Of a DNA stretch of 64,000 bases, positions 54,626 to 64,000 are shown in pieces; positions within the stretch are counted from its first letter, which is position 1, and the number at the start of each line of letters is the position of its first letter. Source of the DNA: Zygnema cylindricum. Lineage: Eukaryota; Streptophyta; Zygnematophyceae; Zygnematales; Zygnemataceae. The stretch lies in NCBI GenBank assembly GCA_037447655.1, contig JBBHKE010002397.1, forward strand, positions 91,076-155,075, written 5' to 3'. Under the pieces are notes generated by a model. That model was given only the letters and a program-made list of their open reading frames with translations, searched no databases and was not told the origin of the DNA. The translations under genes were made by a program, and so were the position numbers.

Positions 54626-55085
54626 TAAATGAACTACCTATATAATACAGGTGCGTATTTGAACACTTTCATACGAGTGATTTTTGTGTCGACGCACTCA
54701 TGTTCGTCGATCGACGCCTTTATCTAACATTATTTCTGTGCGATTGTACACAACAATGAATAATTTTAGTTTTGACTAACACATTTGGTAAACTACAATA
54801 TTTTAAACAATCTGAATTGGAGTTATTAACGCTTCTTAAATAGTACCTATACTAACGTATTAAAAATTTGAGTTATTGATTATATTTTAGGTTCGAGAGT
54901 CAAAATTTGGGGGCGTCTAATTAGCATTATTAGAGATCCACGGTATAGCTTCAATATGTGACGGTATTTTTACTAAAAGTTTCTCAAATAGTTAGTGTGT
55001 GAGTATATTAGGACCTAAAAACTTTTTGTAAATTTCACTATCGGAATATCAAGTCGATTCATATTGTTTTATGGAACTTTGTTCA
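54626..55085. other. AT-rich sequence with a polypurine-like motif
   Basis: Contains GTCAAAATTTGGGGGCGTC at about 54897-54915, shared with 12438 and 56938. No gene is visible. Confidence 0.4.
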
Positions 55086-55089
55086 GAAA

Positions 55090-55330
55090 AAATATTATAT
55101 TTTTAGTTGGGCGCCACACATCTGTGTGAAATTATTTTAGAAATTTGGTAGCTCTAGTGGATTTCCTTTCTTTGAAAGGTCACCTATGTGTCTTCCCAAA
55201 CGCATATACATGTCACACATCTAGATCCATTTCAAATGAGAAACTCCTTCCCCCCAATATCTTATTTTTATGAATTTTGTCTAGTTTTTCATCGTGTACG
55301 TGACCCATGCGTTTATGCTATGATTCATGA
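55090..55330 (-). pseudogene. Degenerate Copia pre-integrase and integrase start, different lineage
   Basis: On the minus strand, from 55323: a stop in place of Trp, then HKRMGHVHDEKLDKIHKNKILGG, the H..H half of the integrase zinc site. After a frame change come FGKTHR, PFKERKSTRATKFLK and FHTDVWRPT, the first catalytic aspartate region (usually HTDVWGP). It differs clearly from the integrases of A, B and D. No intact frame survives. Confidence 0.65.
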
Positions 55331-56304
55331 CAAAAAACAAAACTAGAGCAAAACCCAAATGTAGCTTTATCTGTTATCGCGAAAAATTTGTTAAAACATA
55401 TGATTTCGTCCTATCTTTCCCTTTAGTATAAATTTTTTATGCTTACTAACAATATATTTATCCCATTTTATCTCTATTTTGTATTGTTTTTTAACAACAA
55501 CCGCATTGGAAAAAAAACAACGAACCCTCAAACATAGAAAAAATCTTATAACATTATGCTAATAACATATCCATCGACCATTAAGTTAATTTTTCCTTTT
55601 ATAGTTGATATGGCATCAGATTTATTCGCGAATAACAAATTCATATACCATTAAGTTAACCTTTCCTTTTGTAGTTGACATTCCGTTAGATCCATTCCCG
55701 CTATAACTTTTTATTGGAGATTTTTTTTTGAGTGAGGTAAGCTTATTGTTGTCCATACATTTGTGAATTGAATAGAGTCCATAATCTCGACAAAGTTAAA
55801 CAATCAATTGGTCGCTTGCCAGAGGCTGAAAATCTCAATGGGGAAGTAGTCGCATTTAGTTTATACTGTTTTTGAGAAATTTTACGAAACAATATTTAAT
55901 TGTTGGGAAAAGGCTTGTCCATGGGTTTTCCTCCGTTCTCTACATTGGATTTGAGAAAAAAGAGTCACTTGTTTTTCTTGATACGTGCTCGTTTTACTTG
56001 ATCCTTGCTAATTGCAGATGAAACACAAAAACTTGTCTTTATCTTTTATTCTTTTCCCAACATCGTTAACATGGTTACCACCACTGTTTCATATATTGTG
56101 TGTTTAATGCCTAAGTTGTAGGATTTTTACGTATTAGATTGATATTATACAAAGGTGGAATCTACAACGTGGGACCATTTTTAGGTAATATTTAACTTCT
56201 ATTGTAAAAGAGGGGGGAAAATTAAGCGAACATGTTCTCAAATGTTAAAATGTCGACTATGTGAACACGTGCTATAACGACAACATTGTGGGAAAATGTA
56301 CCCA
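55331..56304. other. AT-rich degenerate sequence with a 70-bp tandem duplication
   Basis: ACCATTAAGTTAA and TCCTTTT.TAGTTGA recur with a period of 70 bp (55578 and 55648). It probably belongs to the same old Copia element as 55090-55330. No conserved frame was found. Confidence 0.5.
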
Positions 56305-56430
56305 AATTAGAGTTTTGTGTATAAGTTAAAGTAAAGTTTTGTGTATGAATTAGAATTTTGTGTATAAACTAAAGTTTTGTGTATAAATTAGAGTTTTGTG
56401 TATGAATTAGAGTTTTGTCTATAGATTAGA
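56305..56430. repeat. Minisatellite, ~18-bp unit
   Basis: About seven diverged units of AATTAGAGTTTTGTGTAT. Related AATTAGAGT words continue to 56570. Confidence 0.88.
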
Positions 56431-56644
56431 GTTAGTTTTGTCTTGGCGAATGGCCTTTAACACAAATTAGAGTTAATAACACCACACCGCGAATCGTAAT
56501 TAGAGTAAAGAAAAAATTAGAGTAAAAATAGAGAAAAAATAATTAGAGTTATGAACTCTAATTTGTGTGATATTTAAGTATTCTAACTTGACGCGTTGAA
56601 TATCTCTACCGCAAAATAGGTATTCGTACATAATCTGACAAAAC

Positions 56645-56728
56645 GTACAATTTATCGTCACTATGACGTTTGCCCTATGCGGTTTGGTACAATTTATCGT
56701 CACTATGACGTTTGCCCTATGCGGTTTG
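56645..56728. repeat. Tandem duplication, 42-bp unit, two exact copies
   Basis: Units at 56645-56686 and 56687-56728 are identical (GTACAATTTATCG...GCGGTTTG), so this is a recent event. Confidence 0.95.
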
Positions 56729-57215
56729 TTAGAACGCAGTTACATGATAATGGCCTGTATTAAATCATTATTTGTACTTTTTAACATAATAACGTACAAT
56801 TTTTCACGGTCAGACACAGACCGTACGCCACACTATTTAAAACGACATTGTATTAGAGAGTTCTTGACGCTCATTCAAAAGGTACCCTACATAACGTAAA
56901 GAATAATTTAGAATAATGTACTCTATTCATGGTGGTAGAGTCAAAATTTGGGGTGACGGAACTAGCATATAATACTCTAATTACGATTTGCGGTGTAGTC
57001 GTTTTTCTACACTAATTATTTTTTAACGCTAATAACGACTCACGGTGTACCTTACATGAATTCGAGTAAGGGTGAAGTTCCATTAGGACATTCTATAGTT
57101 GTACGACCAATATTACACAATGCTACAATTTGAACAAAGTTCCATTGCGCAGCGTCTGTAATCCACGTGTTAGCAAAAGAGTGGTACCACGTAAATATAG
57201 ATTTGATATTGAAAA
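56729..57215. other. AT-rich remnant with polypurine-like motif
   Basis: GTCAAAATTTGGGGTGACGG at 56938 is followed by TACTCTAATTACGATTTGCGGTGTAG. An inverted relative of the latter lies at 56473-56500. CTAATAACGACTCACGGTGTAC at about 57020-57045 matches 12478. It may be the end and LTR start of an old element. Confidence 0.35.
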
Positions 57216-57781
57216 TGTTGAAAAAGGTATTTTTCTATTTTCTGTCTATGTCAGTCTGTCTATGAAGGTTCTTAAAGTCCTCACACTTGTCGTAGTCATC
57301 GAGGACTCAAAGATAGCCATGGTTGCTTTAATCAGTCACGAAGAAAGACTAAGGGAGCAGGAGATAGCTCTTTGCAAAAGTTAGGCGCATAGACTAGGAT
57401 TTGATTTTAGAACCTACGGAGTGACCGACGTAGGGCGTAGCAGTGGGACTTCGTAAAATGTGATGAGTGTGTTTTGTGATAAAAAACAGTACAAACCTAC
57501 ATACTCCATTTCCGGGAACATGAAACGAAACGACGTTGAATTTAAATGGACGAAATTAATTGTCAATTTCCCATCGGACGGCTCACAGTGGAGCCGACGC
57601 ACCAAAGTGGTCATTTGGCGATTTGTGAGCCAATGTAGGCGGATGACACGTGGCAAGCCATAAGTGGAAGACAGATATTACGGGAAGAGCGACCATGGCT
57701 CATGAATTGACAGATGTCAGCGGGACGGCCATGCGGTACTATGGCTGTACAAAAAGTACTCCGGCAGCTGTACTTCTTGTA
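57216..57781 (+). repeat. LTR-A, truncated, plus strand
   Basis: The first ~566 bp of an LTR-A (TGTTGAAAAAGG), of the 53438-54524 subgroup. It has ACTAGGATTTGATT (about 57402), CACGTG (about 57648) and the left arm and part of the right arm of the GTAC dyad (57745-57781). It is cut by the next LTR at 57787. Confidence 0.82.
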
Positions 57782-57786
57782 ATTTA

Positions 57787-58965
57787 TGTTGATATTTGAG
57801 TATTTTATGAGTCTTTATAGAAAATGAGAAAAGGTAGTCTGTCCCTGACTCCCTTCTCCAAGTCCCCACACTTGTTGTAATCACTGAAGGCTTGATAGGG
57901 AGCTAGAGCCATGGCTGCCTAAGCTCACTAGAGAAGACAAGGGGTGGATTAGATAGATTTACCAAAAGGTGCTTGACGGACCCAAGAATTAATCCTAGCA
58001 CCTGCCGTGCGTTAAGTCACCGTAGCCGTTAGCTCTAACCGTTAAGTCTAGGACGAAAACTACGATATATAGGGTTTGATAATTATGTAAATTGTTACAC
58101 GTAGATTAATTCGTTTAACGAAATATAGATACGTAATGCATAGATACAGTTTTGTATAGTACGGAGTATGCTTTAATGTATTTTATGAAACGGATACCAC
58201 GCATTTGTTTCGGACGCGAAACAAATATCGAGCGTAAGTTTTCAACGGCTACAATTGTATCCAGTTTGATCGGACGACCACGATAGACACCGCGATCACG
58301 AAATATGTATTTTTGGCGTTTTTCAGTCATCGCCACGTGATGTGATACGTGGCGCGACAACGTTGGATTGTGGCGACTCCAAAGATTACGAGAACAAATT
58401 TTGATTTGACACGTGTTAACATTTTGGGCATGTTGTACAATGGCCGTACAGAAAGTACACCAGTACCTGTACTTTTCTGTACGACACAATAATTTGATTG
58501 GTGACGTACTTCAGTAGATAGATTTTTAGAGGGGGAATAGGACTTAGAAAATTTTGGGTAGGTAGCTGCCTCTCCCAGAGAGCACCTTGTTTAAAATGGC
58601 AAACTTTGGCCAACAATAACAATCAATTTACTTGACCATTTTAAGTGATTCTTTTTGTTGTGTACTCAAGGAGTCCAAGCTACACAGAGGTAGAATTGGT
58701 CAAAGTTTTTGTCTGCCAAGGCGACGGTATTTCTATGGGAAAGTCAAAGTGGGTGAATGTGTCCAAATCTCATATTCTAACTTTGCATTCTGTGGTGGAA
58801 CTAAGCACACAGAAAGTGTTATTTCACAGGGTTGAAGTGTATTGGGGTTCTGACTGTCAAGGGGTCAGTCATTTGGGTTTATATCAAGTTGGAGTCGACA
58901 CTACCTAGATTTACTTCTTTTTGGATCTGCTTGCACTGAGGGCCAATGGAGGTCTCAAAGTTTTA
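57787..58965 (+). repeat. LTR-A2, 5' LTR of element H
   Basis: 1,179 bp from TGTTGATATT to AAGTTTTA (CA mutated to TA). It has CTTGACGGAC / GTGCGTTAAG arms (about 57974-58020), the GTTTCGGACGCGAAAC dyad (about 58205-58221), ACGTGGC (about 58345) and the GTAC dyad (58440-58485). The gag ATG is at 58946. Confidence 0.9.
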
Positions 58966-59644
58966 GGTTATGGGCCCACCATCTGGGGTGCCTATGTTTG
59001 ATGGAGCTGACTTCACTTATTGGGAGTTTACAAAGGAGGGATCGCTTTTCGAGAAGCACTTATTGGGAATTGTTTCGAGATAAGTGAGATGTCCGCCAAC
59101 TGGCTTTGGAGGAGCTTAGTATGGAGAATCATCTGAGGCTGCCCAGAATTTCAACCGGAGTTCAGATGCAACCGAAGGTGAAGGGAAAAACCTTTCCGTG
59201 GATGGGGAAATATGTGAGAATGAAAAAGGGACACCTATGGTGAGGGGAGCTAGGCTCTCAGCTATGGTACTACTTGTAGGGATTAAAACTGAAGAAATTA
59301 CAAAAAAATATGGGAATACAAAAACACTATAGCAAAACATCTCATACTTAGATATGTGTCTAAGTCCATAGCTATCACTCTTGTAAGTCTAACCAAGTCT
59401 TGAGAGATATGGGAAATCACTAAGTCAGATTTATAAGAGTGAGACTATTCAGAGGCAGCAATTAGTTAAACAGGAAATAGAGGCCTATGTTTATAAAGGC
59501 GGTAGCATGATAGAGTTTTGCAATGATATTGCTGCGTTATATGTTGAGGTTGCTAGTGCGGGATATGTAGAATTTGAGGAGAGAAAGATTAATACACACC
59601 TCATGAAACTCCCAGATGAGTACGAAAACATCATTTGTCGTATG
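58946..59644 (+). pseudogene. gag N-terminal half (element H)
   Basis: MEVSKF then TAG (from the CA-to-TA change), VMGPPSGVPMFDGADFTYWEF, GIVSR with a stop, and FNRSSDATEGEGKNLSVDG. Further on: KGTPMVRGARLSAMVLLVGI, AKHLILRYVSKSIAITL, QLVKQEIEAYVYKGGSMIEFCNDIAALYVE and KLPDEYENIICRM. It has several stops and shifts. Cut at 59644 inside IICRM by LTR-C; it resumes near 63052 at SSWTW-like codons. Confidence 0.82.
58966..58980 (+). other. Primer-binding site of element H, half-tRNA type
   Basis: GGTTATGGGCCCACC, followed by A, so 16 nt match the reverse complement of the plant-type initiator tRNA-Met anticodon arm. Confidence 0.82.
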
Positions 59645-60354
59645 TGTTAGGATTATTGGGAGAATCAGAGGATTAGCCGAAATCATATTTTGGTTCGATG
59701 TGGAGAATCGGTCGTCCGCGGATTTGTTGACGTTTGGTTAGCGTGGCGCGATTCGATTTTGAGTATTGTTTCACGGTTTGAATCAGAGTACCTATGGTTC
59801 GTTTAATGTACGACTATTCAGTACCAGCCGGTAAATAGATAATTTATGCACGATGGTTCAGTTTGGTCGTGTCACTGGTGATTGTGATACTTAGTACGCT
59901 TCTAGTGTCTAGTTCCTTTAGTGCGTGGCACTTTGCTTTGGCGCTTGAATGTTTTTATTAGGCGACGTCCGCATGTGGACTTCGACGCCCTCGTCTGTTT
60001 TCAGTTAGTGGAGTAAGTGGTCGTGAGTTGTCGGTGTTGGGAAGGGTATATTAGCGAGTATTACTATCAGTTTTGTATGCAGTCTGGGAGATGCATCATG
60101 TAGTCGTTGTAGAGATGCATTATGTGATTTAAAGAGTGACACATTAATATGTAGAGAGAAAAGATGATTTGAGGGAAGAATGAAGAGAGGTTGTTATTAA
60201 AAAAGCTTCGGCTTAATATATTTATATTTGGCCGACATGTTTTATTGTGAGCCGTGAAGTGTTTTATATGGAGAAGGTGTTTATTGAAGCTTCCGCTGTG
60301 AGATTTGATTTGTTTTTGTGAGCATCTCTGTGAGCACTTGATCGATTTTTAACA
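59645..60354 (+). repeat. LTR-C, 5' LTR
   Basis: 710 bp from TGTTAGGATT to TTTTTAACA. Very similar to the 3' copy, with scattered substitutions and a few short indels (for example around 59895-59910). Confidence 0.92.
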
Positions 60355-60356
60355 AG

Positions 60357-60417
60357 TGGTATCGGAGCACTTTTTCGCTTTTTAACAATTGGTATCGGAG
60401 CAGGTTAGTGCTCCTGT
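60357..60417 (+). other. Duplicated primer-binding site of LTR-C
   Basis: TGGTATCGGAGCA occurs at 60357-60369. TTTTTAACAA plus TTGGTATCGGAGCA recurs about 33 bp further on (about 60378-60404). The site and LTR edge are thus tandemly duplicated. The match is to the 3' end of initiator tRNA-Met (usual plant form TGGTATCAGAGC). Confidence 0.75.
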
Positions 60418-62330
60418 TTTCAGTTTGAGAGTTAGATGCCTCTGTTGAGTGTAAAAGTCTGTGAGGGAGTAGAGGACAAAGGAGGATAAGGAAATGCGAA
60501 AATTGGATTTTTCCTTCATGCTTGAAGAAGAAAGATTCTTCATTCCCGTTGGCCAGGCTAAGGATTTCGGAAGTGTTATTTTCTCCTGAAACGCCTTTCT
60601 GTGTGACTTGGGAGAGTGGATTTGATTCGGCACGGCAAGTAACTTTGAGGCTAAGCTGCGGAGATTTCAAGTCATGTGACGGAGGAGTCAAATTTCAGTT
60701 TGAGTTGAAATTGGTCGAAGAAAAAGCCGGAGAAAATGAAAGAGAAAGAGTAAGATGATATGATCACTGAAAATTTGGAAGTGCAAATGGAAGTTTTCGA
60801 GTTCAGAGGATGAAAATTAAATTAGTGAAGTTGCAGTGAGGAAGTGGAAGGAGTGAAGAGGCGTCCGTGAGTGAAAGTGAGGAGAAGAAGCGAAAGGAAG
60901 AAACGGAAACAAAAAGAAATATTATGTACGGTTGAACTTTACGATTCACTTGTACGGAAAGTGAATCTGTTTATTTTTAGTACGGGTGTTTAATGTGTTG
61001 TTTCATTTTGATTCGTGAATTTGTACAGTACCGTGTGTACATGAAGTTCCAGTTCATTTTGACGCTAAAATTTTGAGGAGGAAGAGAAGACATTCCGTGT
61101 TGGACGCGGCTGGTATTTTGCCGGCTGTTTCGGTCGTTTGCTATTGTCAGGCGCCGAACTGGAGTGTGGCCGACTGGCCGCTTTGTTTTTTTTGGTACTT
61201 TGTTGGTACCTTTTTTGGTGTGACATTGGAATGTGGAGTTGGAGGTACGGCAAAACTGTTCGAGTGTTACAGTCAAGCCTATTACGGTGCGGCGGTTACC
61301 TAAATCGCTATGTGGATTAGTAGGATCATTGTGGAGTAATGTTGACGCAGCTGTTTGTACGGTTGCCAATGAGGAGGAGTTGAAATCAAGTTTGATTTGG
61401 TGTGACGATTGAAAATCCGAGAGGAGATCATTTTACCGCCTCCTAAAATAGATTGCGATAACATAAATCTCTGTGGAGTTATACAGACGCCATGGAGATT
61501 TGTACTTCCAAAATTTATTCGGGCGTATCTGTGATGGAGGAGTATTCGTTCCGTACAAAGCGTCAATCGAATGCCTCATGTACTTTGAGAAGGAACGATG
61601 CCGGATATTATGGCGACCGGTTTTAGACGTCGAAAAATATCGTCAGGCGAGGAGGAGTAATAATTTGACGGCCAAGCAATATTTCCGTATCTTTTTGGTA
61701 CGATGGAATTGGGGTTCGTCATTCAGTTTGGAGTTTTTCAGGATATTATTTTTTGCCGGGTATTTTAGCGGCTACTTTTTCATCGTCGTCACAATTTGGT
61801 GGACGTGGGATTATTTCAATTTTGTTTACGCAGGTTTTTTGGTACTTTATTAGTACCATGTGTACGACACTTTGATTTATAGTCGACGAAGATTTTACTT
61901 GAACAATTTAATTATGAAGGACGTTGTGACGTGGAGTTATTTTTACCTTGACATGGATTTGCGGCAAGGACTTACGCTTTTGATTTCGAAATTTCATCAT
62001 TAGTTCCACTTTCAGTTTGAAGCTGCAATTATAATATCTTTTGACATTGATCTTTCGAATGGCGACGCGCCATGTGACTTATGCAAGTATTCCCACGCGC
62101 GATGTTACAGGTGGATTTTGAGTGGTGACTAAATCGGGAGTTACGCTTGTCATCGATCCCCAATAAAAAGGATAATTAAAAAATTACTTAATTTGTGTAC
62201 GGCTAAATAGGAAGTTGGAGTGTTACGTTTTGATGTTCAATTTTGTAATTTTGTACGGTGACATGTTTAAGAGGGGGCGGCTGAAATCGGTGTTGTGCCA
62301 TTTCACCGCTTCTCCCAATAAGAGGCGGAT
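60418..62330 (+). other. Internal region of the LTR-C element, no recognised gene
   Basis: The longest frames are 78 codons (60522-60758), 76 codons (61073-61303, Cys- and aromatic-rich) and 126 codons (61473-61853). The last starts MELYRRHGDLYFQNL and has a hydrophobic, aromatic end that could be a membrane segment. None shows a motif I know. GTAC words are frequent. The purine-rich AATAAGAGGCGGA before 62331 may be the polypurine tract. Confidence 0.5.
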
Positions 62331-63035
62331 TGTTAGGATTATTGGGAGAATCGGAGGATCAGCCGAAATCATATTTTCGTTCGATGTGGAGAATCGGTCG
62401 TCCGCGGATTTGTTGACGTTTGGTTCGCGTGGCGCAATTCGATTTTGAGTATTGTTTCACGGTTTGAATCAGAGTACCTATGGTTCGTTTAATGTACGAC
62501 TATTCAGTACCAGCCGGTAAATAGATAATTTATGCATGATGGTTCAGTTTGGTCGTGTCACTGGTGATTGTGATACGCTATACGTGTCTAGTTCCTTTAG
62601 TGCGTGGCACTTTGCTTTGGCGCTTGAATGTTTTTATTAGGCGCACGTCCGCATGTGGACTTCGGCGCCCTCGTCTGTTTTCAGTTAGTGGAGTAAGTGG
62701 TCATGAGTTGTCGGTGTTGGGAAGGGTATATTAGCGAGTATTACTATCAATTTTGTATGCAGTCTGGGGAGATGCATCATGCAGTCTGTGTAGAGATGCA
62801 TTATGTGATTTAAGGAGTGACACATTAATATGTAGAGAGAAAATATGATTTGAGGGAAGAAGGAAAAGAGGTTGTTTTTAAGAAAGCTTCGGCTTAATAT
62901 ATTTATATTTGGCCGACATGTTTTATTGTGAGCCGTGAAGTGTTTTATATGGAGAAGGTGTTTATTGAAGCTTCCGCTGTGAGATTTGATTTGTTTTTGT
63001 GAGCATCTCTGTGAGCACTTGATCGATTTTTAACA
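62331..63035 (+). repeat. LTR-C, 3' LTR
   Basis: 705 bp, starting TGTTAGGATTATTGGG and ending TTTTTAACA, followed by primer-site-like AGTGGTATCGGAACAC rather than a target duplication. Confidence 0.92.
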
Positions 63036-63051
63036 AGTGGTATCGGAACAC

Positions 63052-64000
63052 TGGCTCCTCATGGACTTGGAGCTTTACCATGGGGATAATTCTTGTGAGG
63101 GAAAACACTTAGGAGCTTCGTAGGGGAACTGACAGGGTGAATGCATTTACAACTGGTGGTGACTGGGGGAATCGTGAAGAGAGGAACTGCGGTGATTGGC
63201 GAAAGCGTGATGAGAGGAACGGTGGTGACGAACGGAAGCGTGATGAGAGGAAGAAAGACAAAGGTAAACCTTATCAGAACTTTGGTGGAAAGAGAGGGAG
63301 AGGAAAAGAAAGGGGAGCAATGAATAAGGTTCTTTGCTTCTTTTGTAGGAAACCGGGTAACTATATAGAGGAATGCCCTTGTTTGGAAAAACTTAGAAGT
63401 TGAAATGTGGATGAGGAGGAAGAAGGGGAAGAGGTGAAAGAGAATGACGATATTTTAGAGCTTCTCAGGATTAGTAGTATGGGGAAGAGAGAAAAGCACA
63501 CAGAAATTACACGAAAGCAACAATGTGCTTTTGGAGGTATAAGGGAAGTAAAGAGAGAGGAGATACTTGAGGGAGTTCAAAATATTGAGGATAGTTTCAT
63601 AGATATTTTGGAAACAGAAAACTGGTCGAAAAGGGAGACTTCAACGGATTCCGAGGAAAGGGGAGAATTAATTCTAGAGGGGGTTTTAAAAGATAGGAAA
63701 GAAGAGAAATATTTGATTAAAGGTTTAGGGGAGAATAAATATTTATTGGGAATTAAAATAGAAAGTGATAGTGGAAAGAATTTTGTGGGAGAGAGTGAGG
63801 GAAGTTTAGAAAATGGAGTAATAATCATGGATTAAAAATATGAGTACGGAAGATGTAGATCTTATGAGGAACTTAGTGGGGACTAGTGTTTTTTGGGAAT
63901 ATTTGGGGGTGGATGGATTTGACATCACTACTTGGTGTGATGTCGCTTGTGAAGATGTGCCTGTAAAAGGGTTATCATCCGGGTATGTATTGCAGGTTGG
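63052..64000 (+). pseudogene. gag knuckle, linker and RT/RNase H remnant (element H)
   Basis: After the LTR-C element gag resumes (SSWTW-like codons, GIILVRE), then basic repeats RDERNGGD. The zinc knuckle reads CFFCRKPGNYIEEC, with the His replaced by Asn (about 63338-63380). A stop at 63401 replaces Trp. The acidic linker (63407-63835) has RKQQCAFGGIREVKREE, DSFIDILETENWSKRETS, ENKYLLGIKIESD and SEGSLENGVIIMD. A 1-nt insertion near 63834 shifts the frame before MSTEDVDLMRNLVGT. FDITTWCDVACEDVPVKGLSSGYVLQ runs to the window end. Confidence 0.85.

Larger units (their letters stand above)
59645..63051 (+). mobile_element. LTR-C retrotransposon, non-autonomous
   Basis: Two ~0.71-kb LTRs (59645-60354 and 62331-63035) enclose a 1,976-bp internal region with no Gag, protease, integrase or RT that I can recognise. 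It has a conventional 3'-end initiator tRNA primer site, TGGTATCGGAGCA. It is inserted in the gag of element H without a target duplication. After the second LTR there are 16 more bases that copy the primer-site region (AGTGGTATCGGAACAC), and about a dozen bases of gag are lost. Confidence 0.88.
57787..64000 (+). mobile_element. Element H: gag-RNase H Copia element split by an LTR-C element
   Basis: Plus-strand gag-RNase H element with 5' LTR (57787-58965), primer site (58966-58980), gag to 59644, an inserted LTR-C element (59645-63051), then the knuckle, acidic linker and RT/RNase H remnant to the window edge. About a dozen bases of gag are missing at the insertion. Confidence 0.9.

Noticed and set aside
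56305-56570. CRISPR array
   Set aside because: The units are contiguous and diverged without unique spacers, and the sequence is eukaryotic. It is a minisatellite.
61473-61853. A membrane-protein or envelope-like gene in the LTR-C element
   Set aside because: The 126-codon frame has a hydrophobic end but no signal peptide, no known motif and no homologue in the window. The call would rest on length alone.

Overview
The window is a eukaryotic transposable-element graveyard. I found no intact host gene and no bacterial feature. Almost all of the 64 kb is nested, mutated LTR retrotransposons of the Ty1/Copia type on both strands. There are also fragments of a non-LTR (LINE-like) element, two small hAT-type MITEs and some degenerate Ty3-like and Copia-like remnants. 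The Copia protein style, conserved G-box-like CACGTG sites in the LTRs and primer sites complementary to plant-type initiator tRNA suggest a land plant or an alga, but the sequence alone does not fix the host. I use these names. LTR-A is a 1.0-1.25 kb LTR that starts TGTWGAAAT and ends near TTTCA; A1 is carried by autonomous copies, A2 by gag-RNase H copies and A3 by a third gag type. LTR-B is 1.1-1.2 kb, starts TGTTGTTTTG and ends GACAACA. LTR-C is 0.71 kb, starts TGTTAGGATT and ends TTTTTAACA.

Layout, left to right. Positions 1-1890 hold the end of a minus-strand gag-RNase H element (I). Positions 2340-9878 hold a plus-strand gag-RNase H element (C), interrupted at 2606-7987 by a whole minus-strand Copia element (B) flanked by the duplication AAAGT. 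Positions 9879-10670 hold unrecognised sequence with a coding-like open frame. Positions 10671-12165 are an A3 LTR plus gag. Positions 12166-13156 are a Ty3-like remnant. Positions 13157-15694 are a minus-strand gag-RNase H element (J). Positions 15695-17411 are an A2 LTR plus gag. Positions 18196-23702 are the pol and 3' LTR of a plus-strand Copia (A) with a solo LTR-B inside. Positions 23703-27842 are a minus-strand gag-only LTR-B element (G). Positions 28300-29008 are two hAT MITEs, and 29100-30960 is a LINE fragment.

Positions 31024-38719 are a nearly exact but mosaic second copy of A and G. Positions 40042-50157 are a plus-strand Copia (D), split by a complete gag-RNase H element (E, 43151-47413) and a solo LTR (48298-49544). 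Positions 50158-51794 are an A3 element (F), cut by an LTR-B at 51795-52526. Positions 52527-57215 are old AT-rich remnants with a solo LTR at 53438-54524. Positions 57787-64000 are a gag-RNase H element (H), split by an LTR-C element (59645-63051).

How the parts fit. Autonomous-type copies (A, B, D) once supplied protease, integrase, reverse transcriptase and RNase H, and all are now broken. A separate family (I, C, J, E, H and fragments) keeps Gag fused to a shrunken, catalytically dead RT/RNase H remnant; it shares LTR architecture and priming site with the autonomous copies and was presumably moved in trans. The most unusual shared trait is that the gag start codon lies inside the LTR. 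Directly after the LTR is GGTTATGGGCCCACC, complementary to the anticodon arm of initiator tRNA-Met. This implies half-tRNA priming of the Drosophila copia kind.
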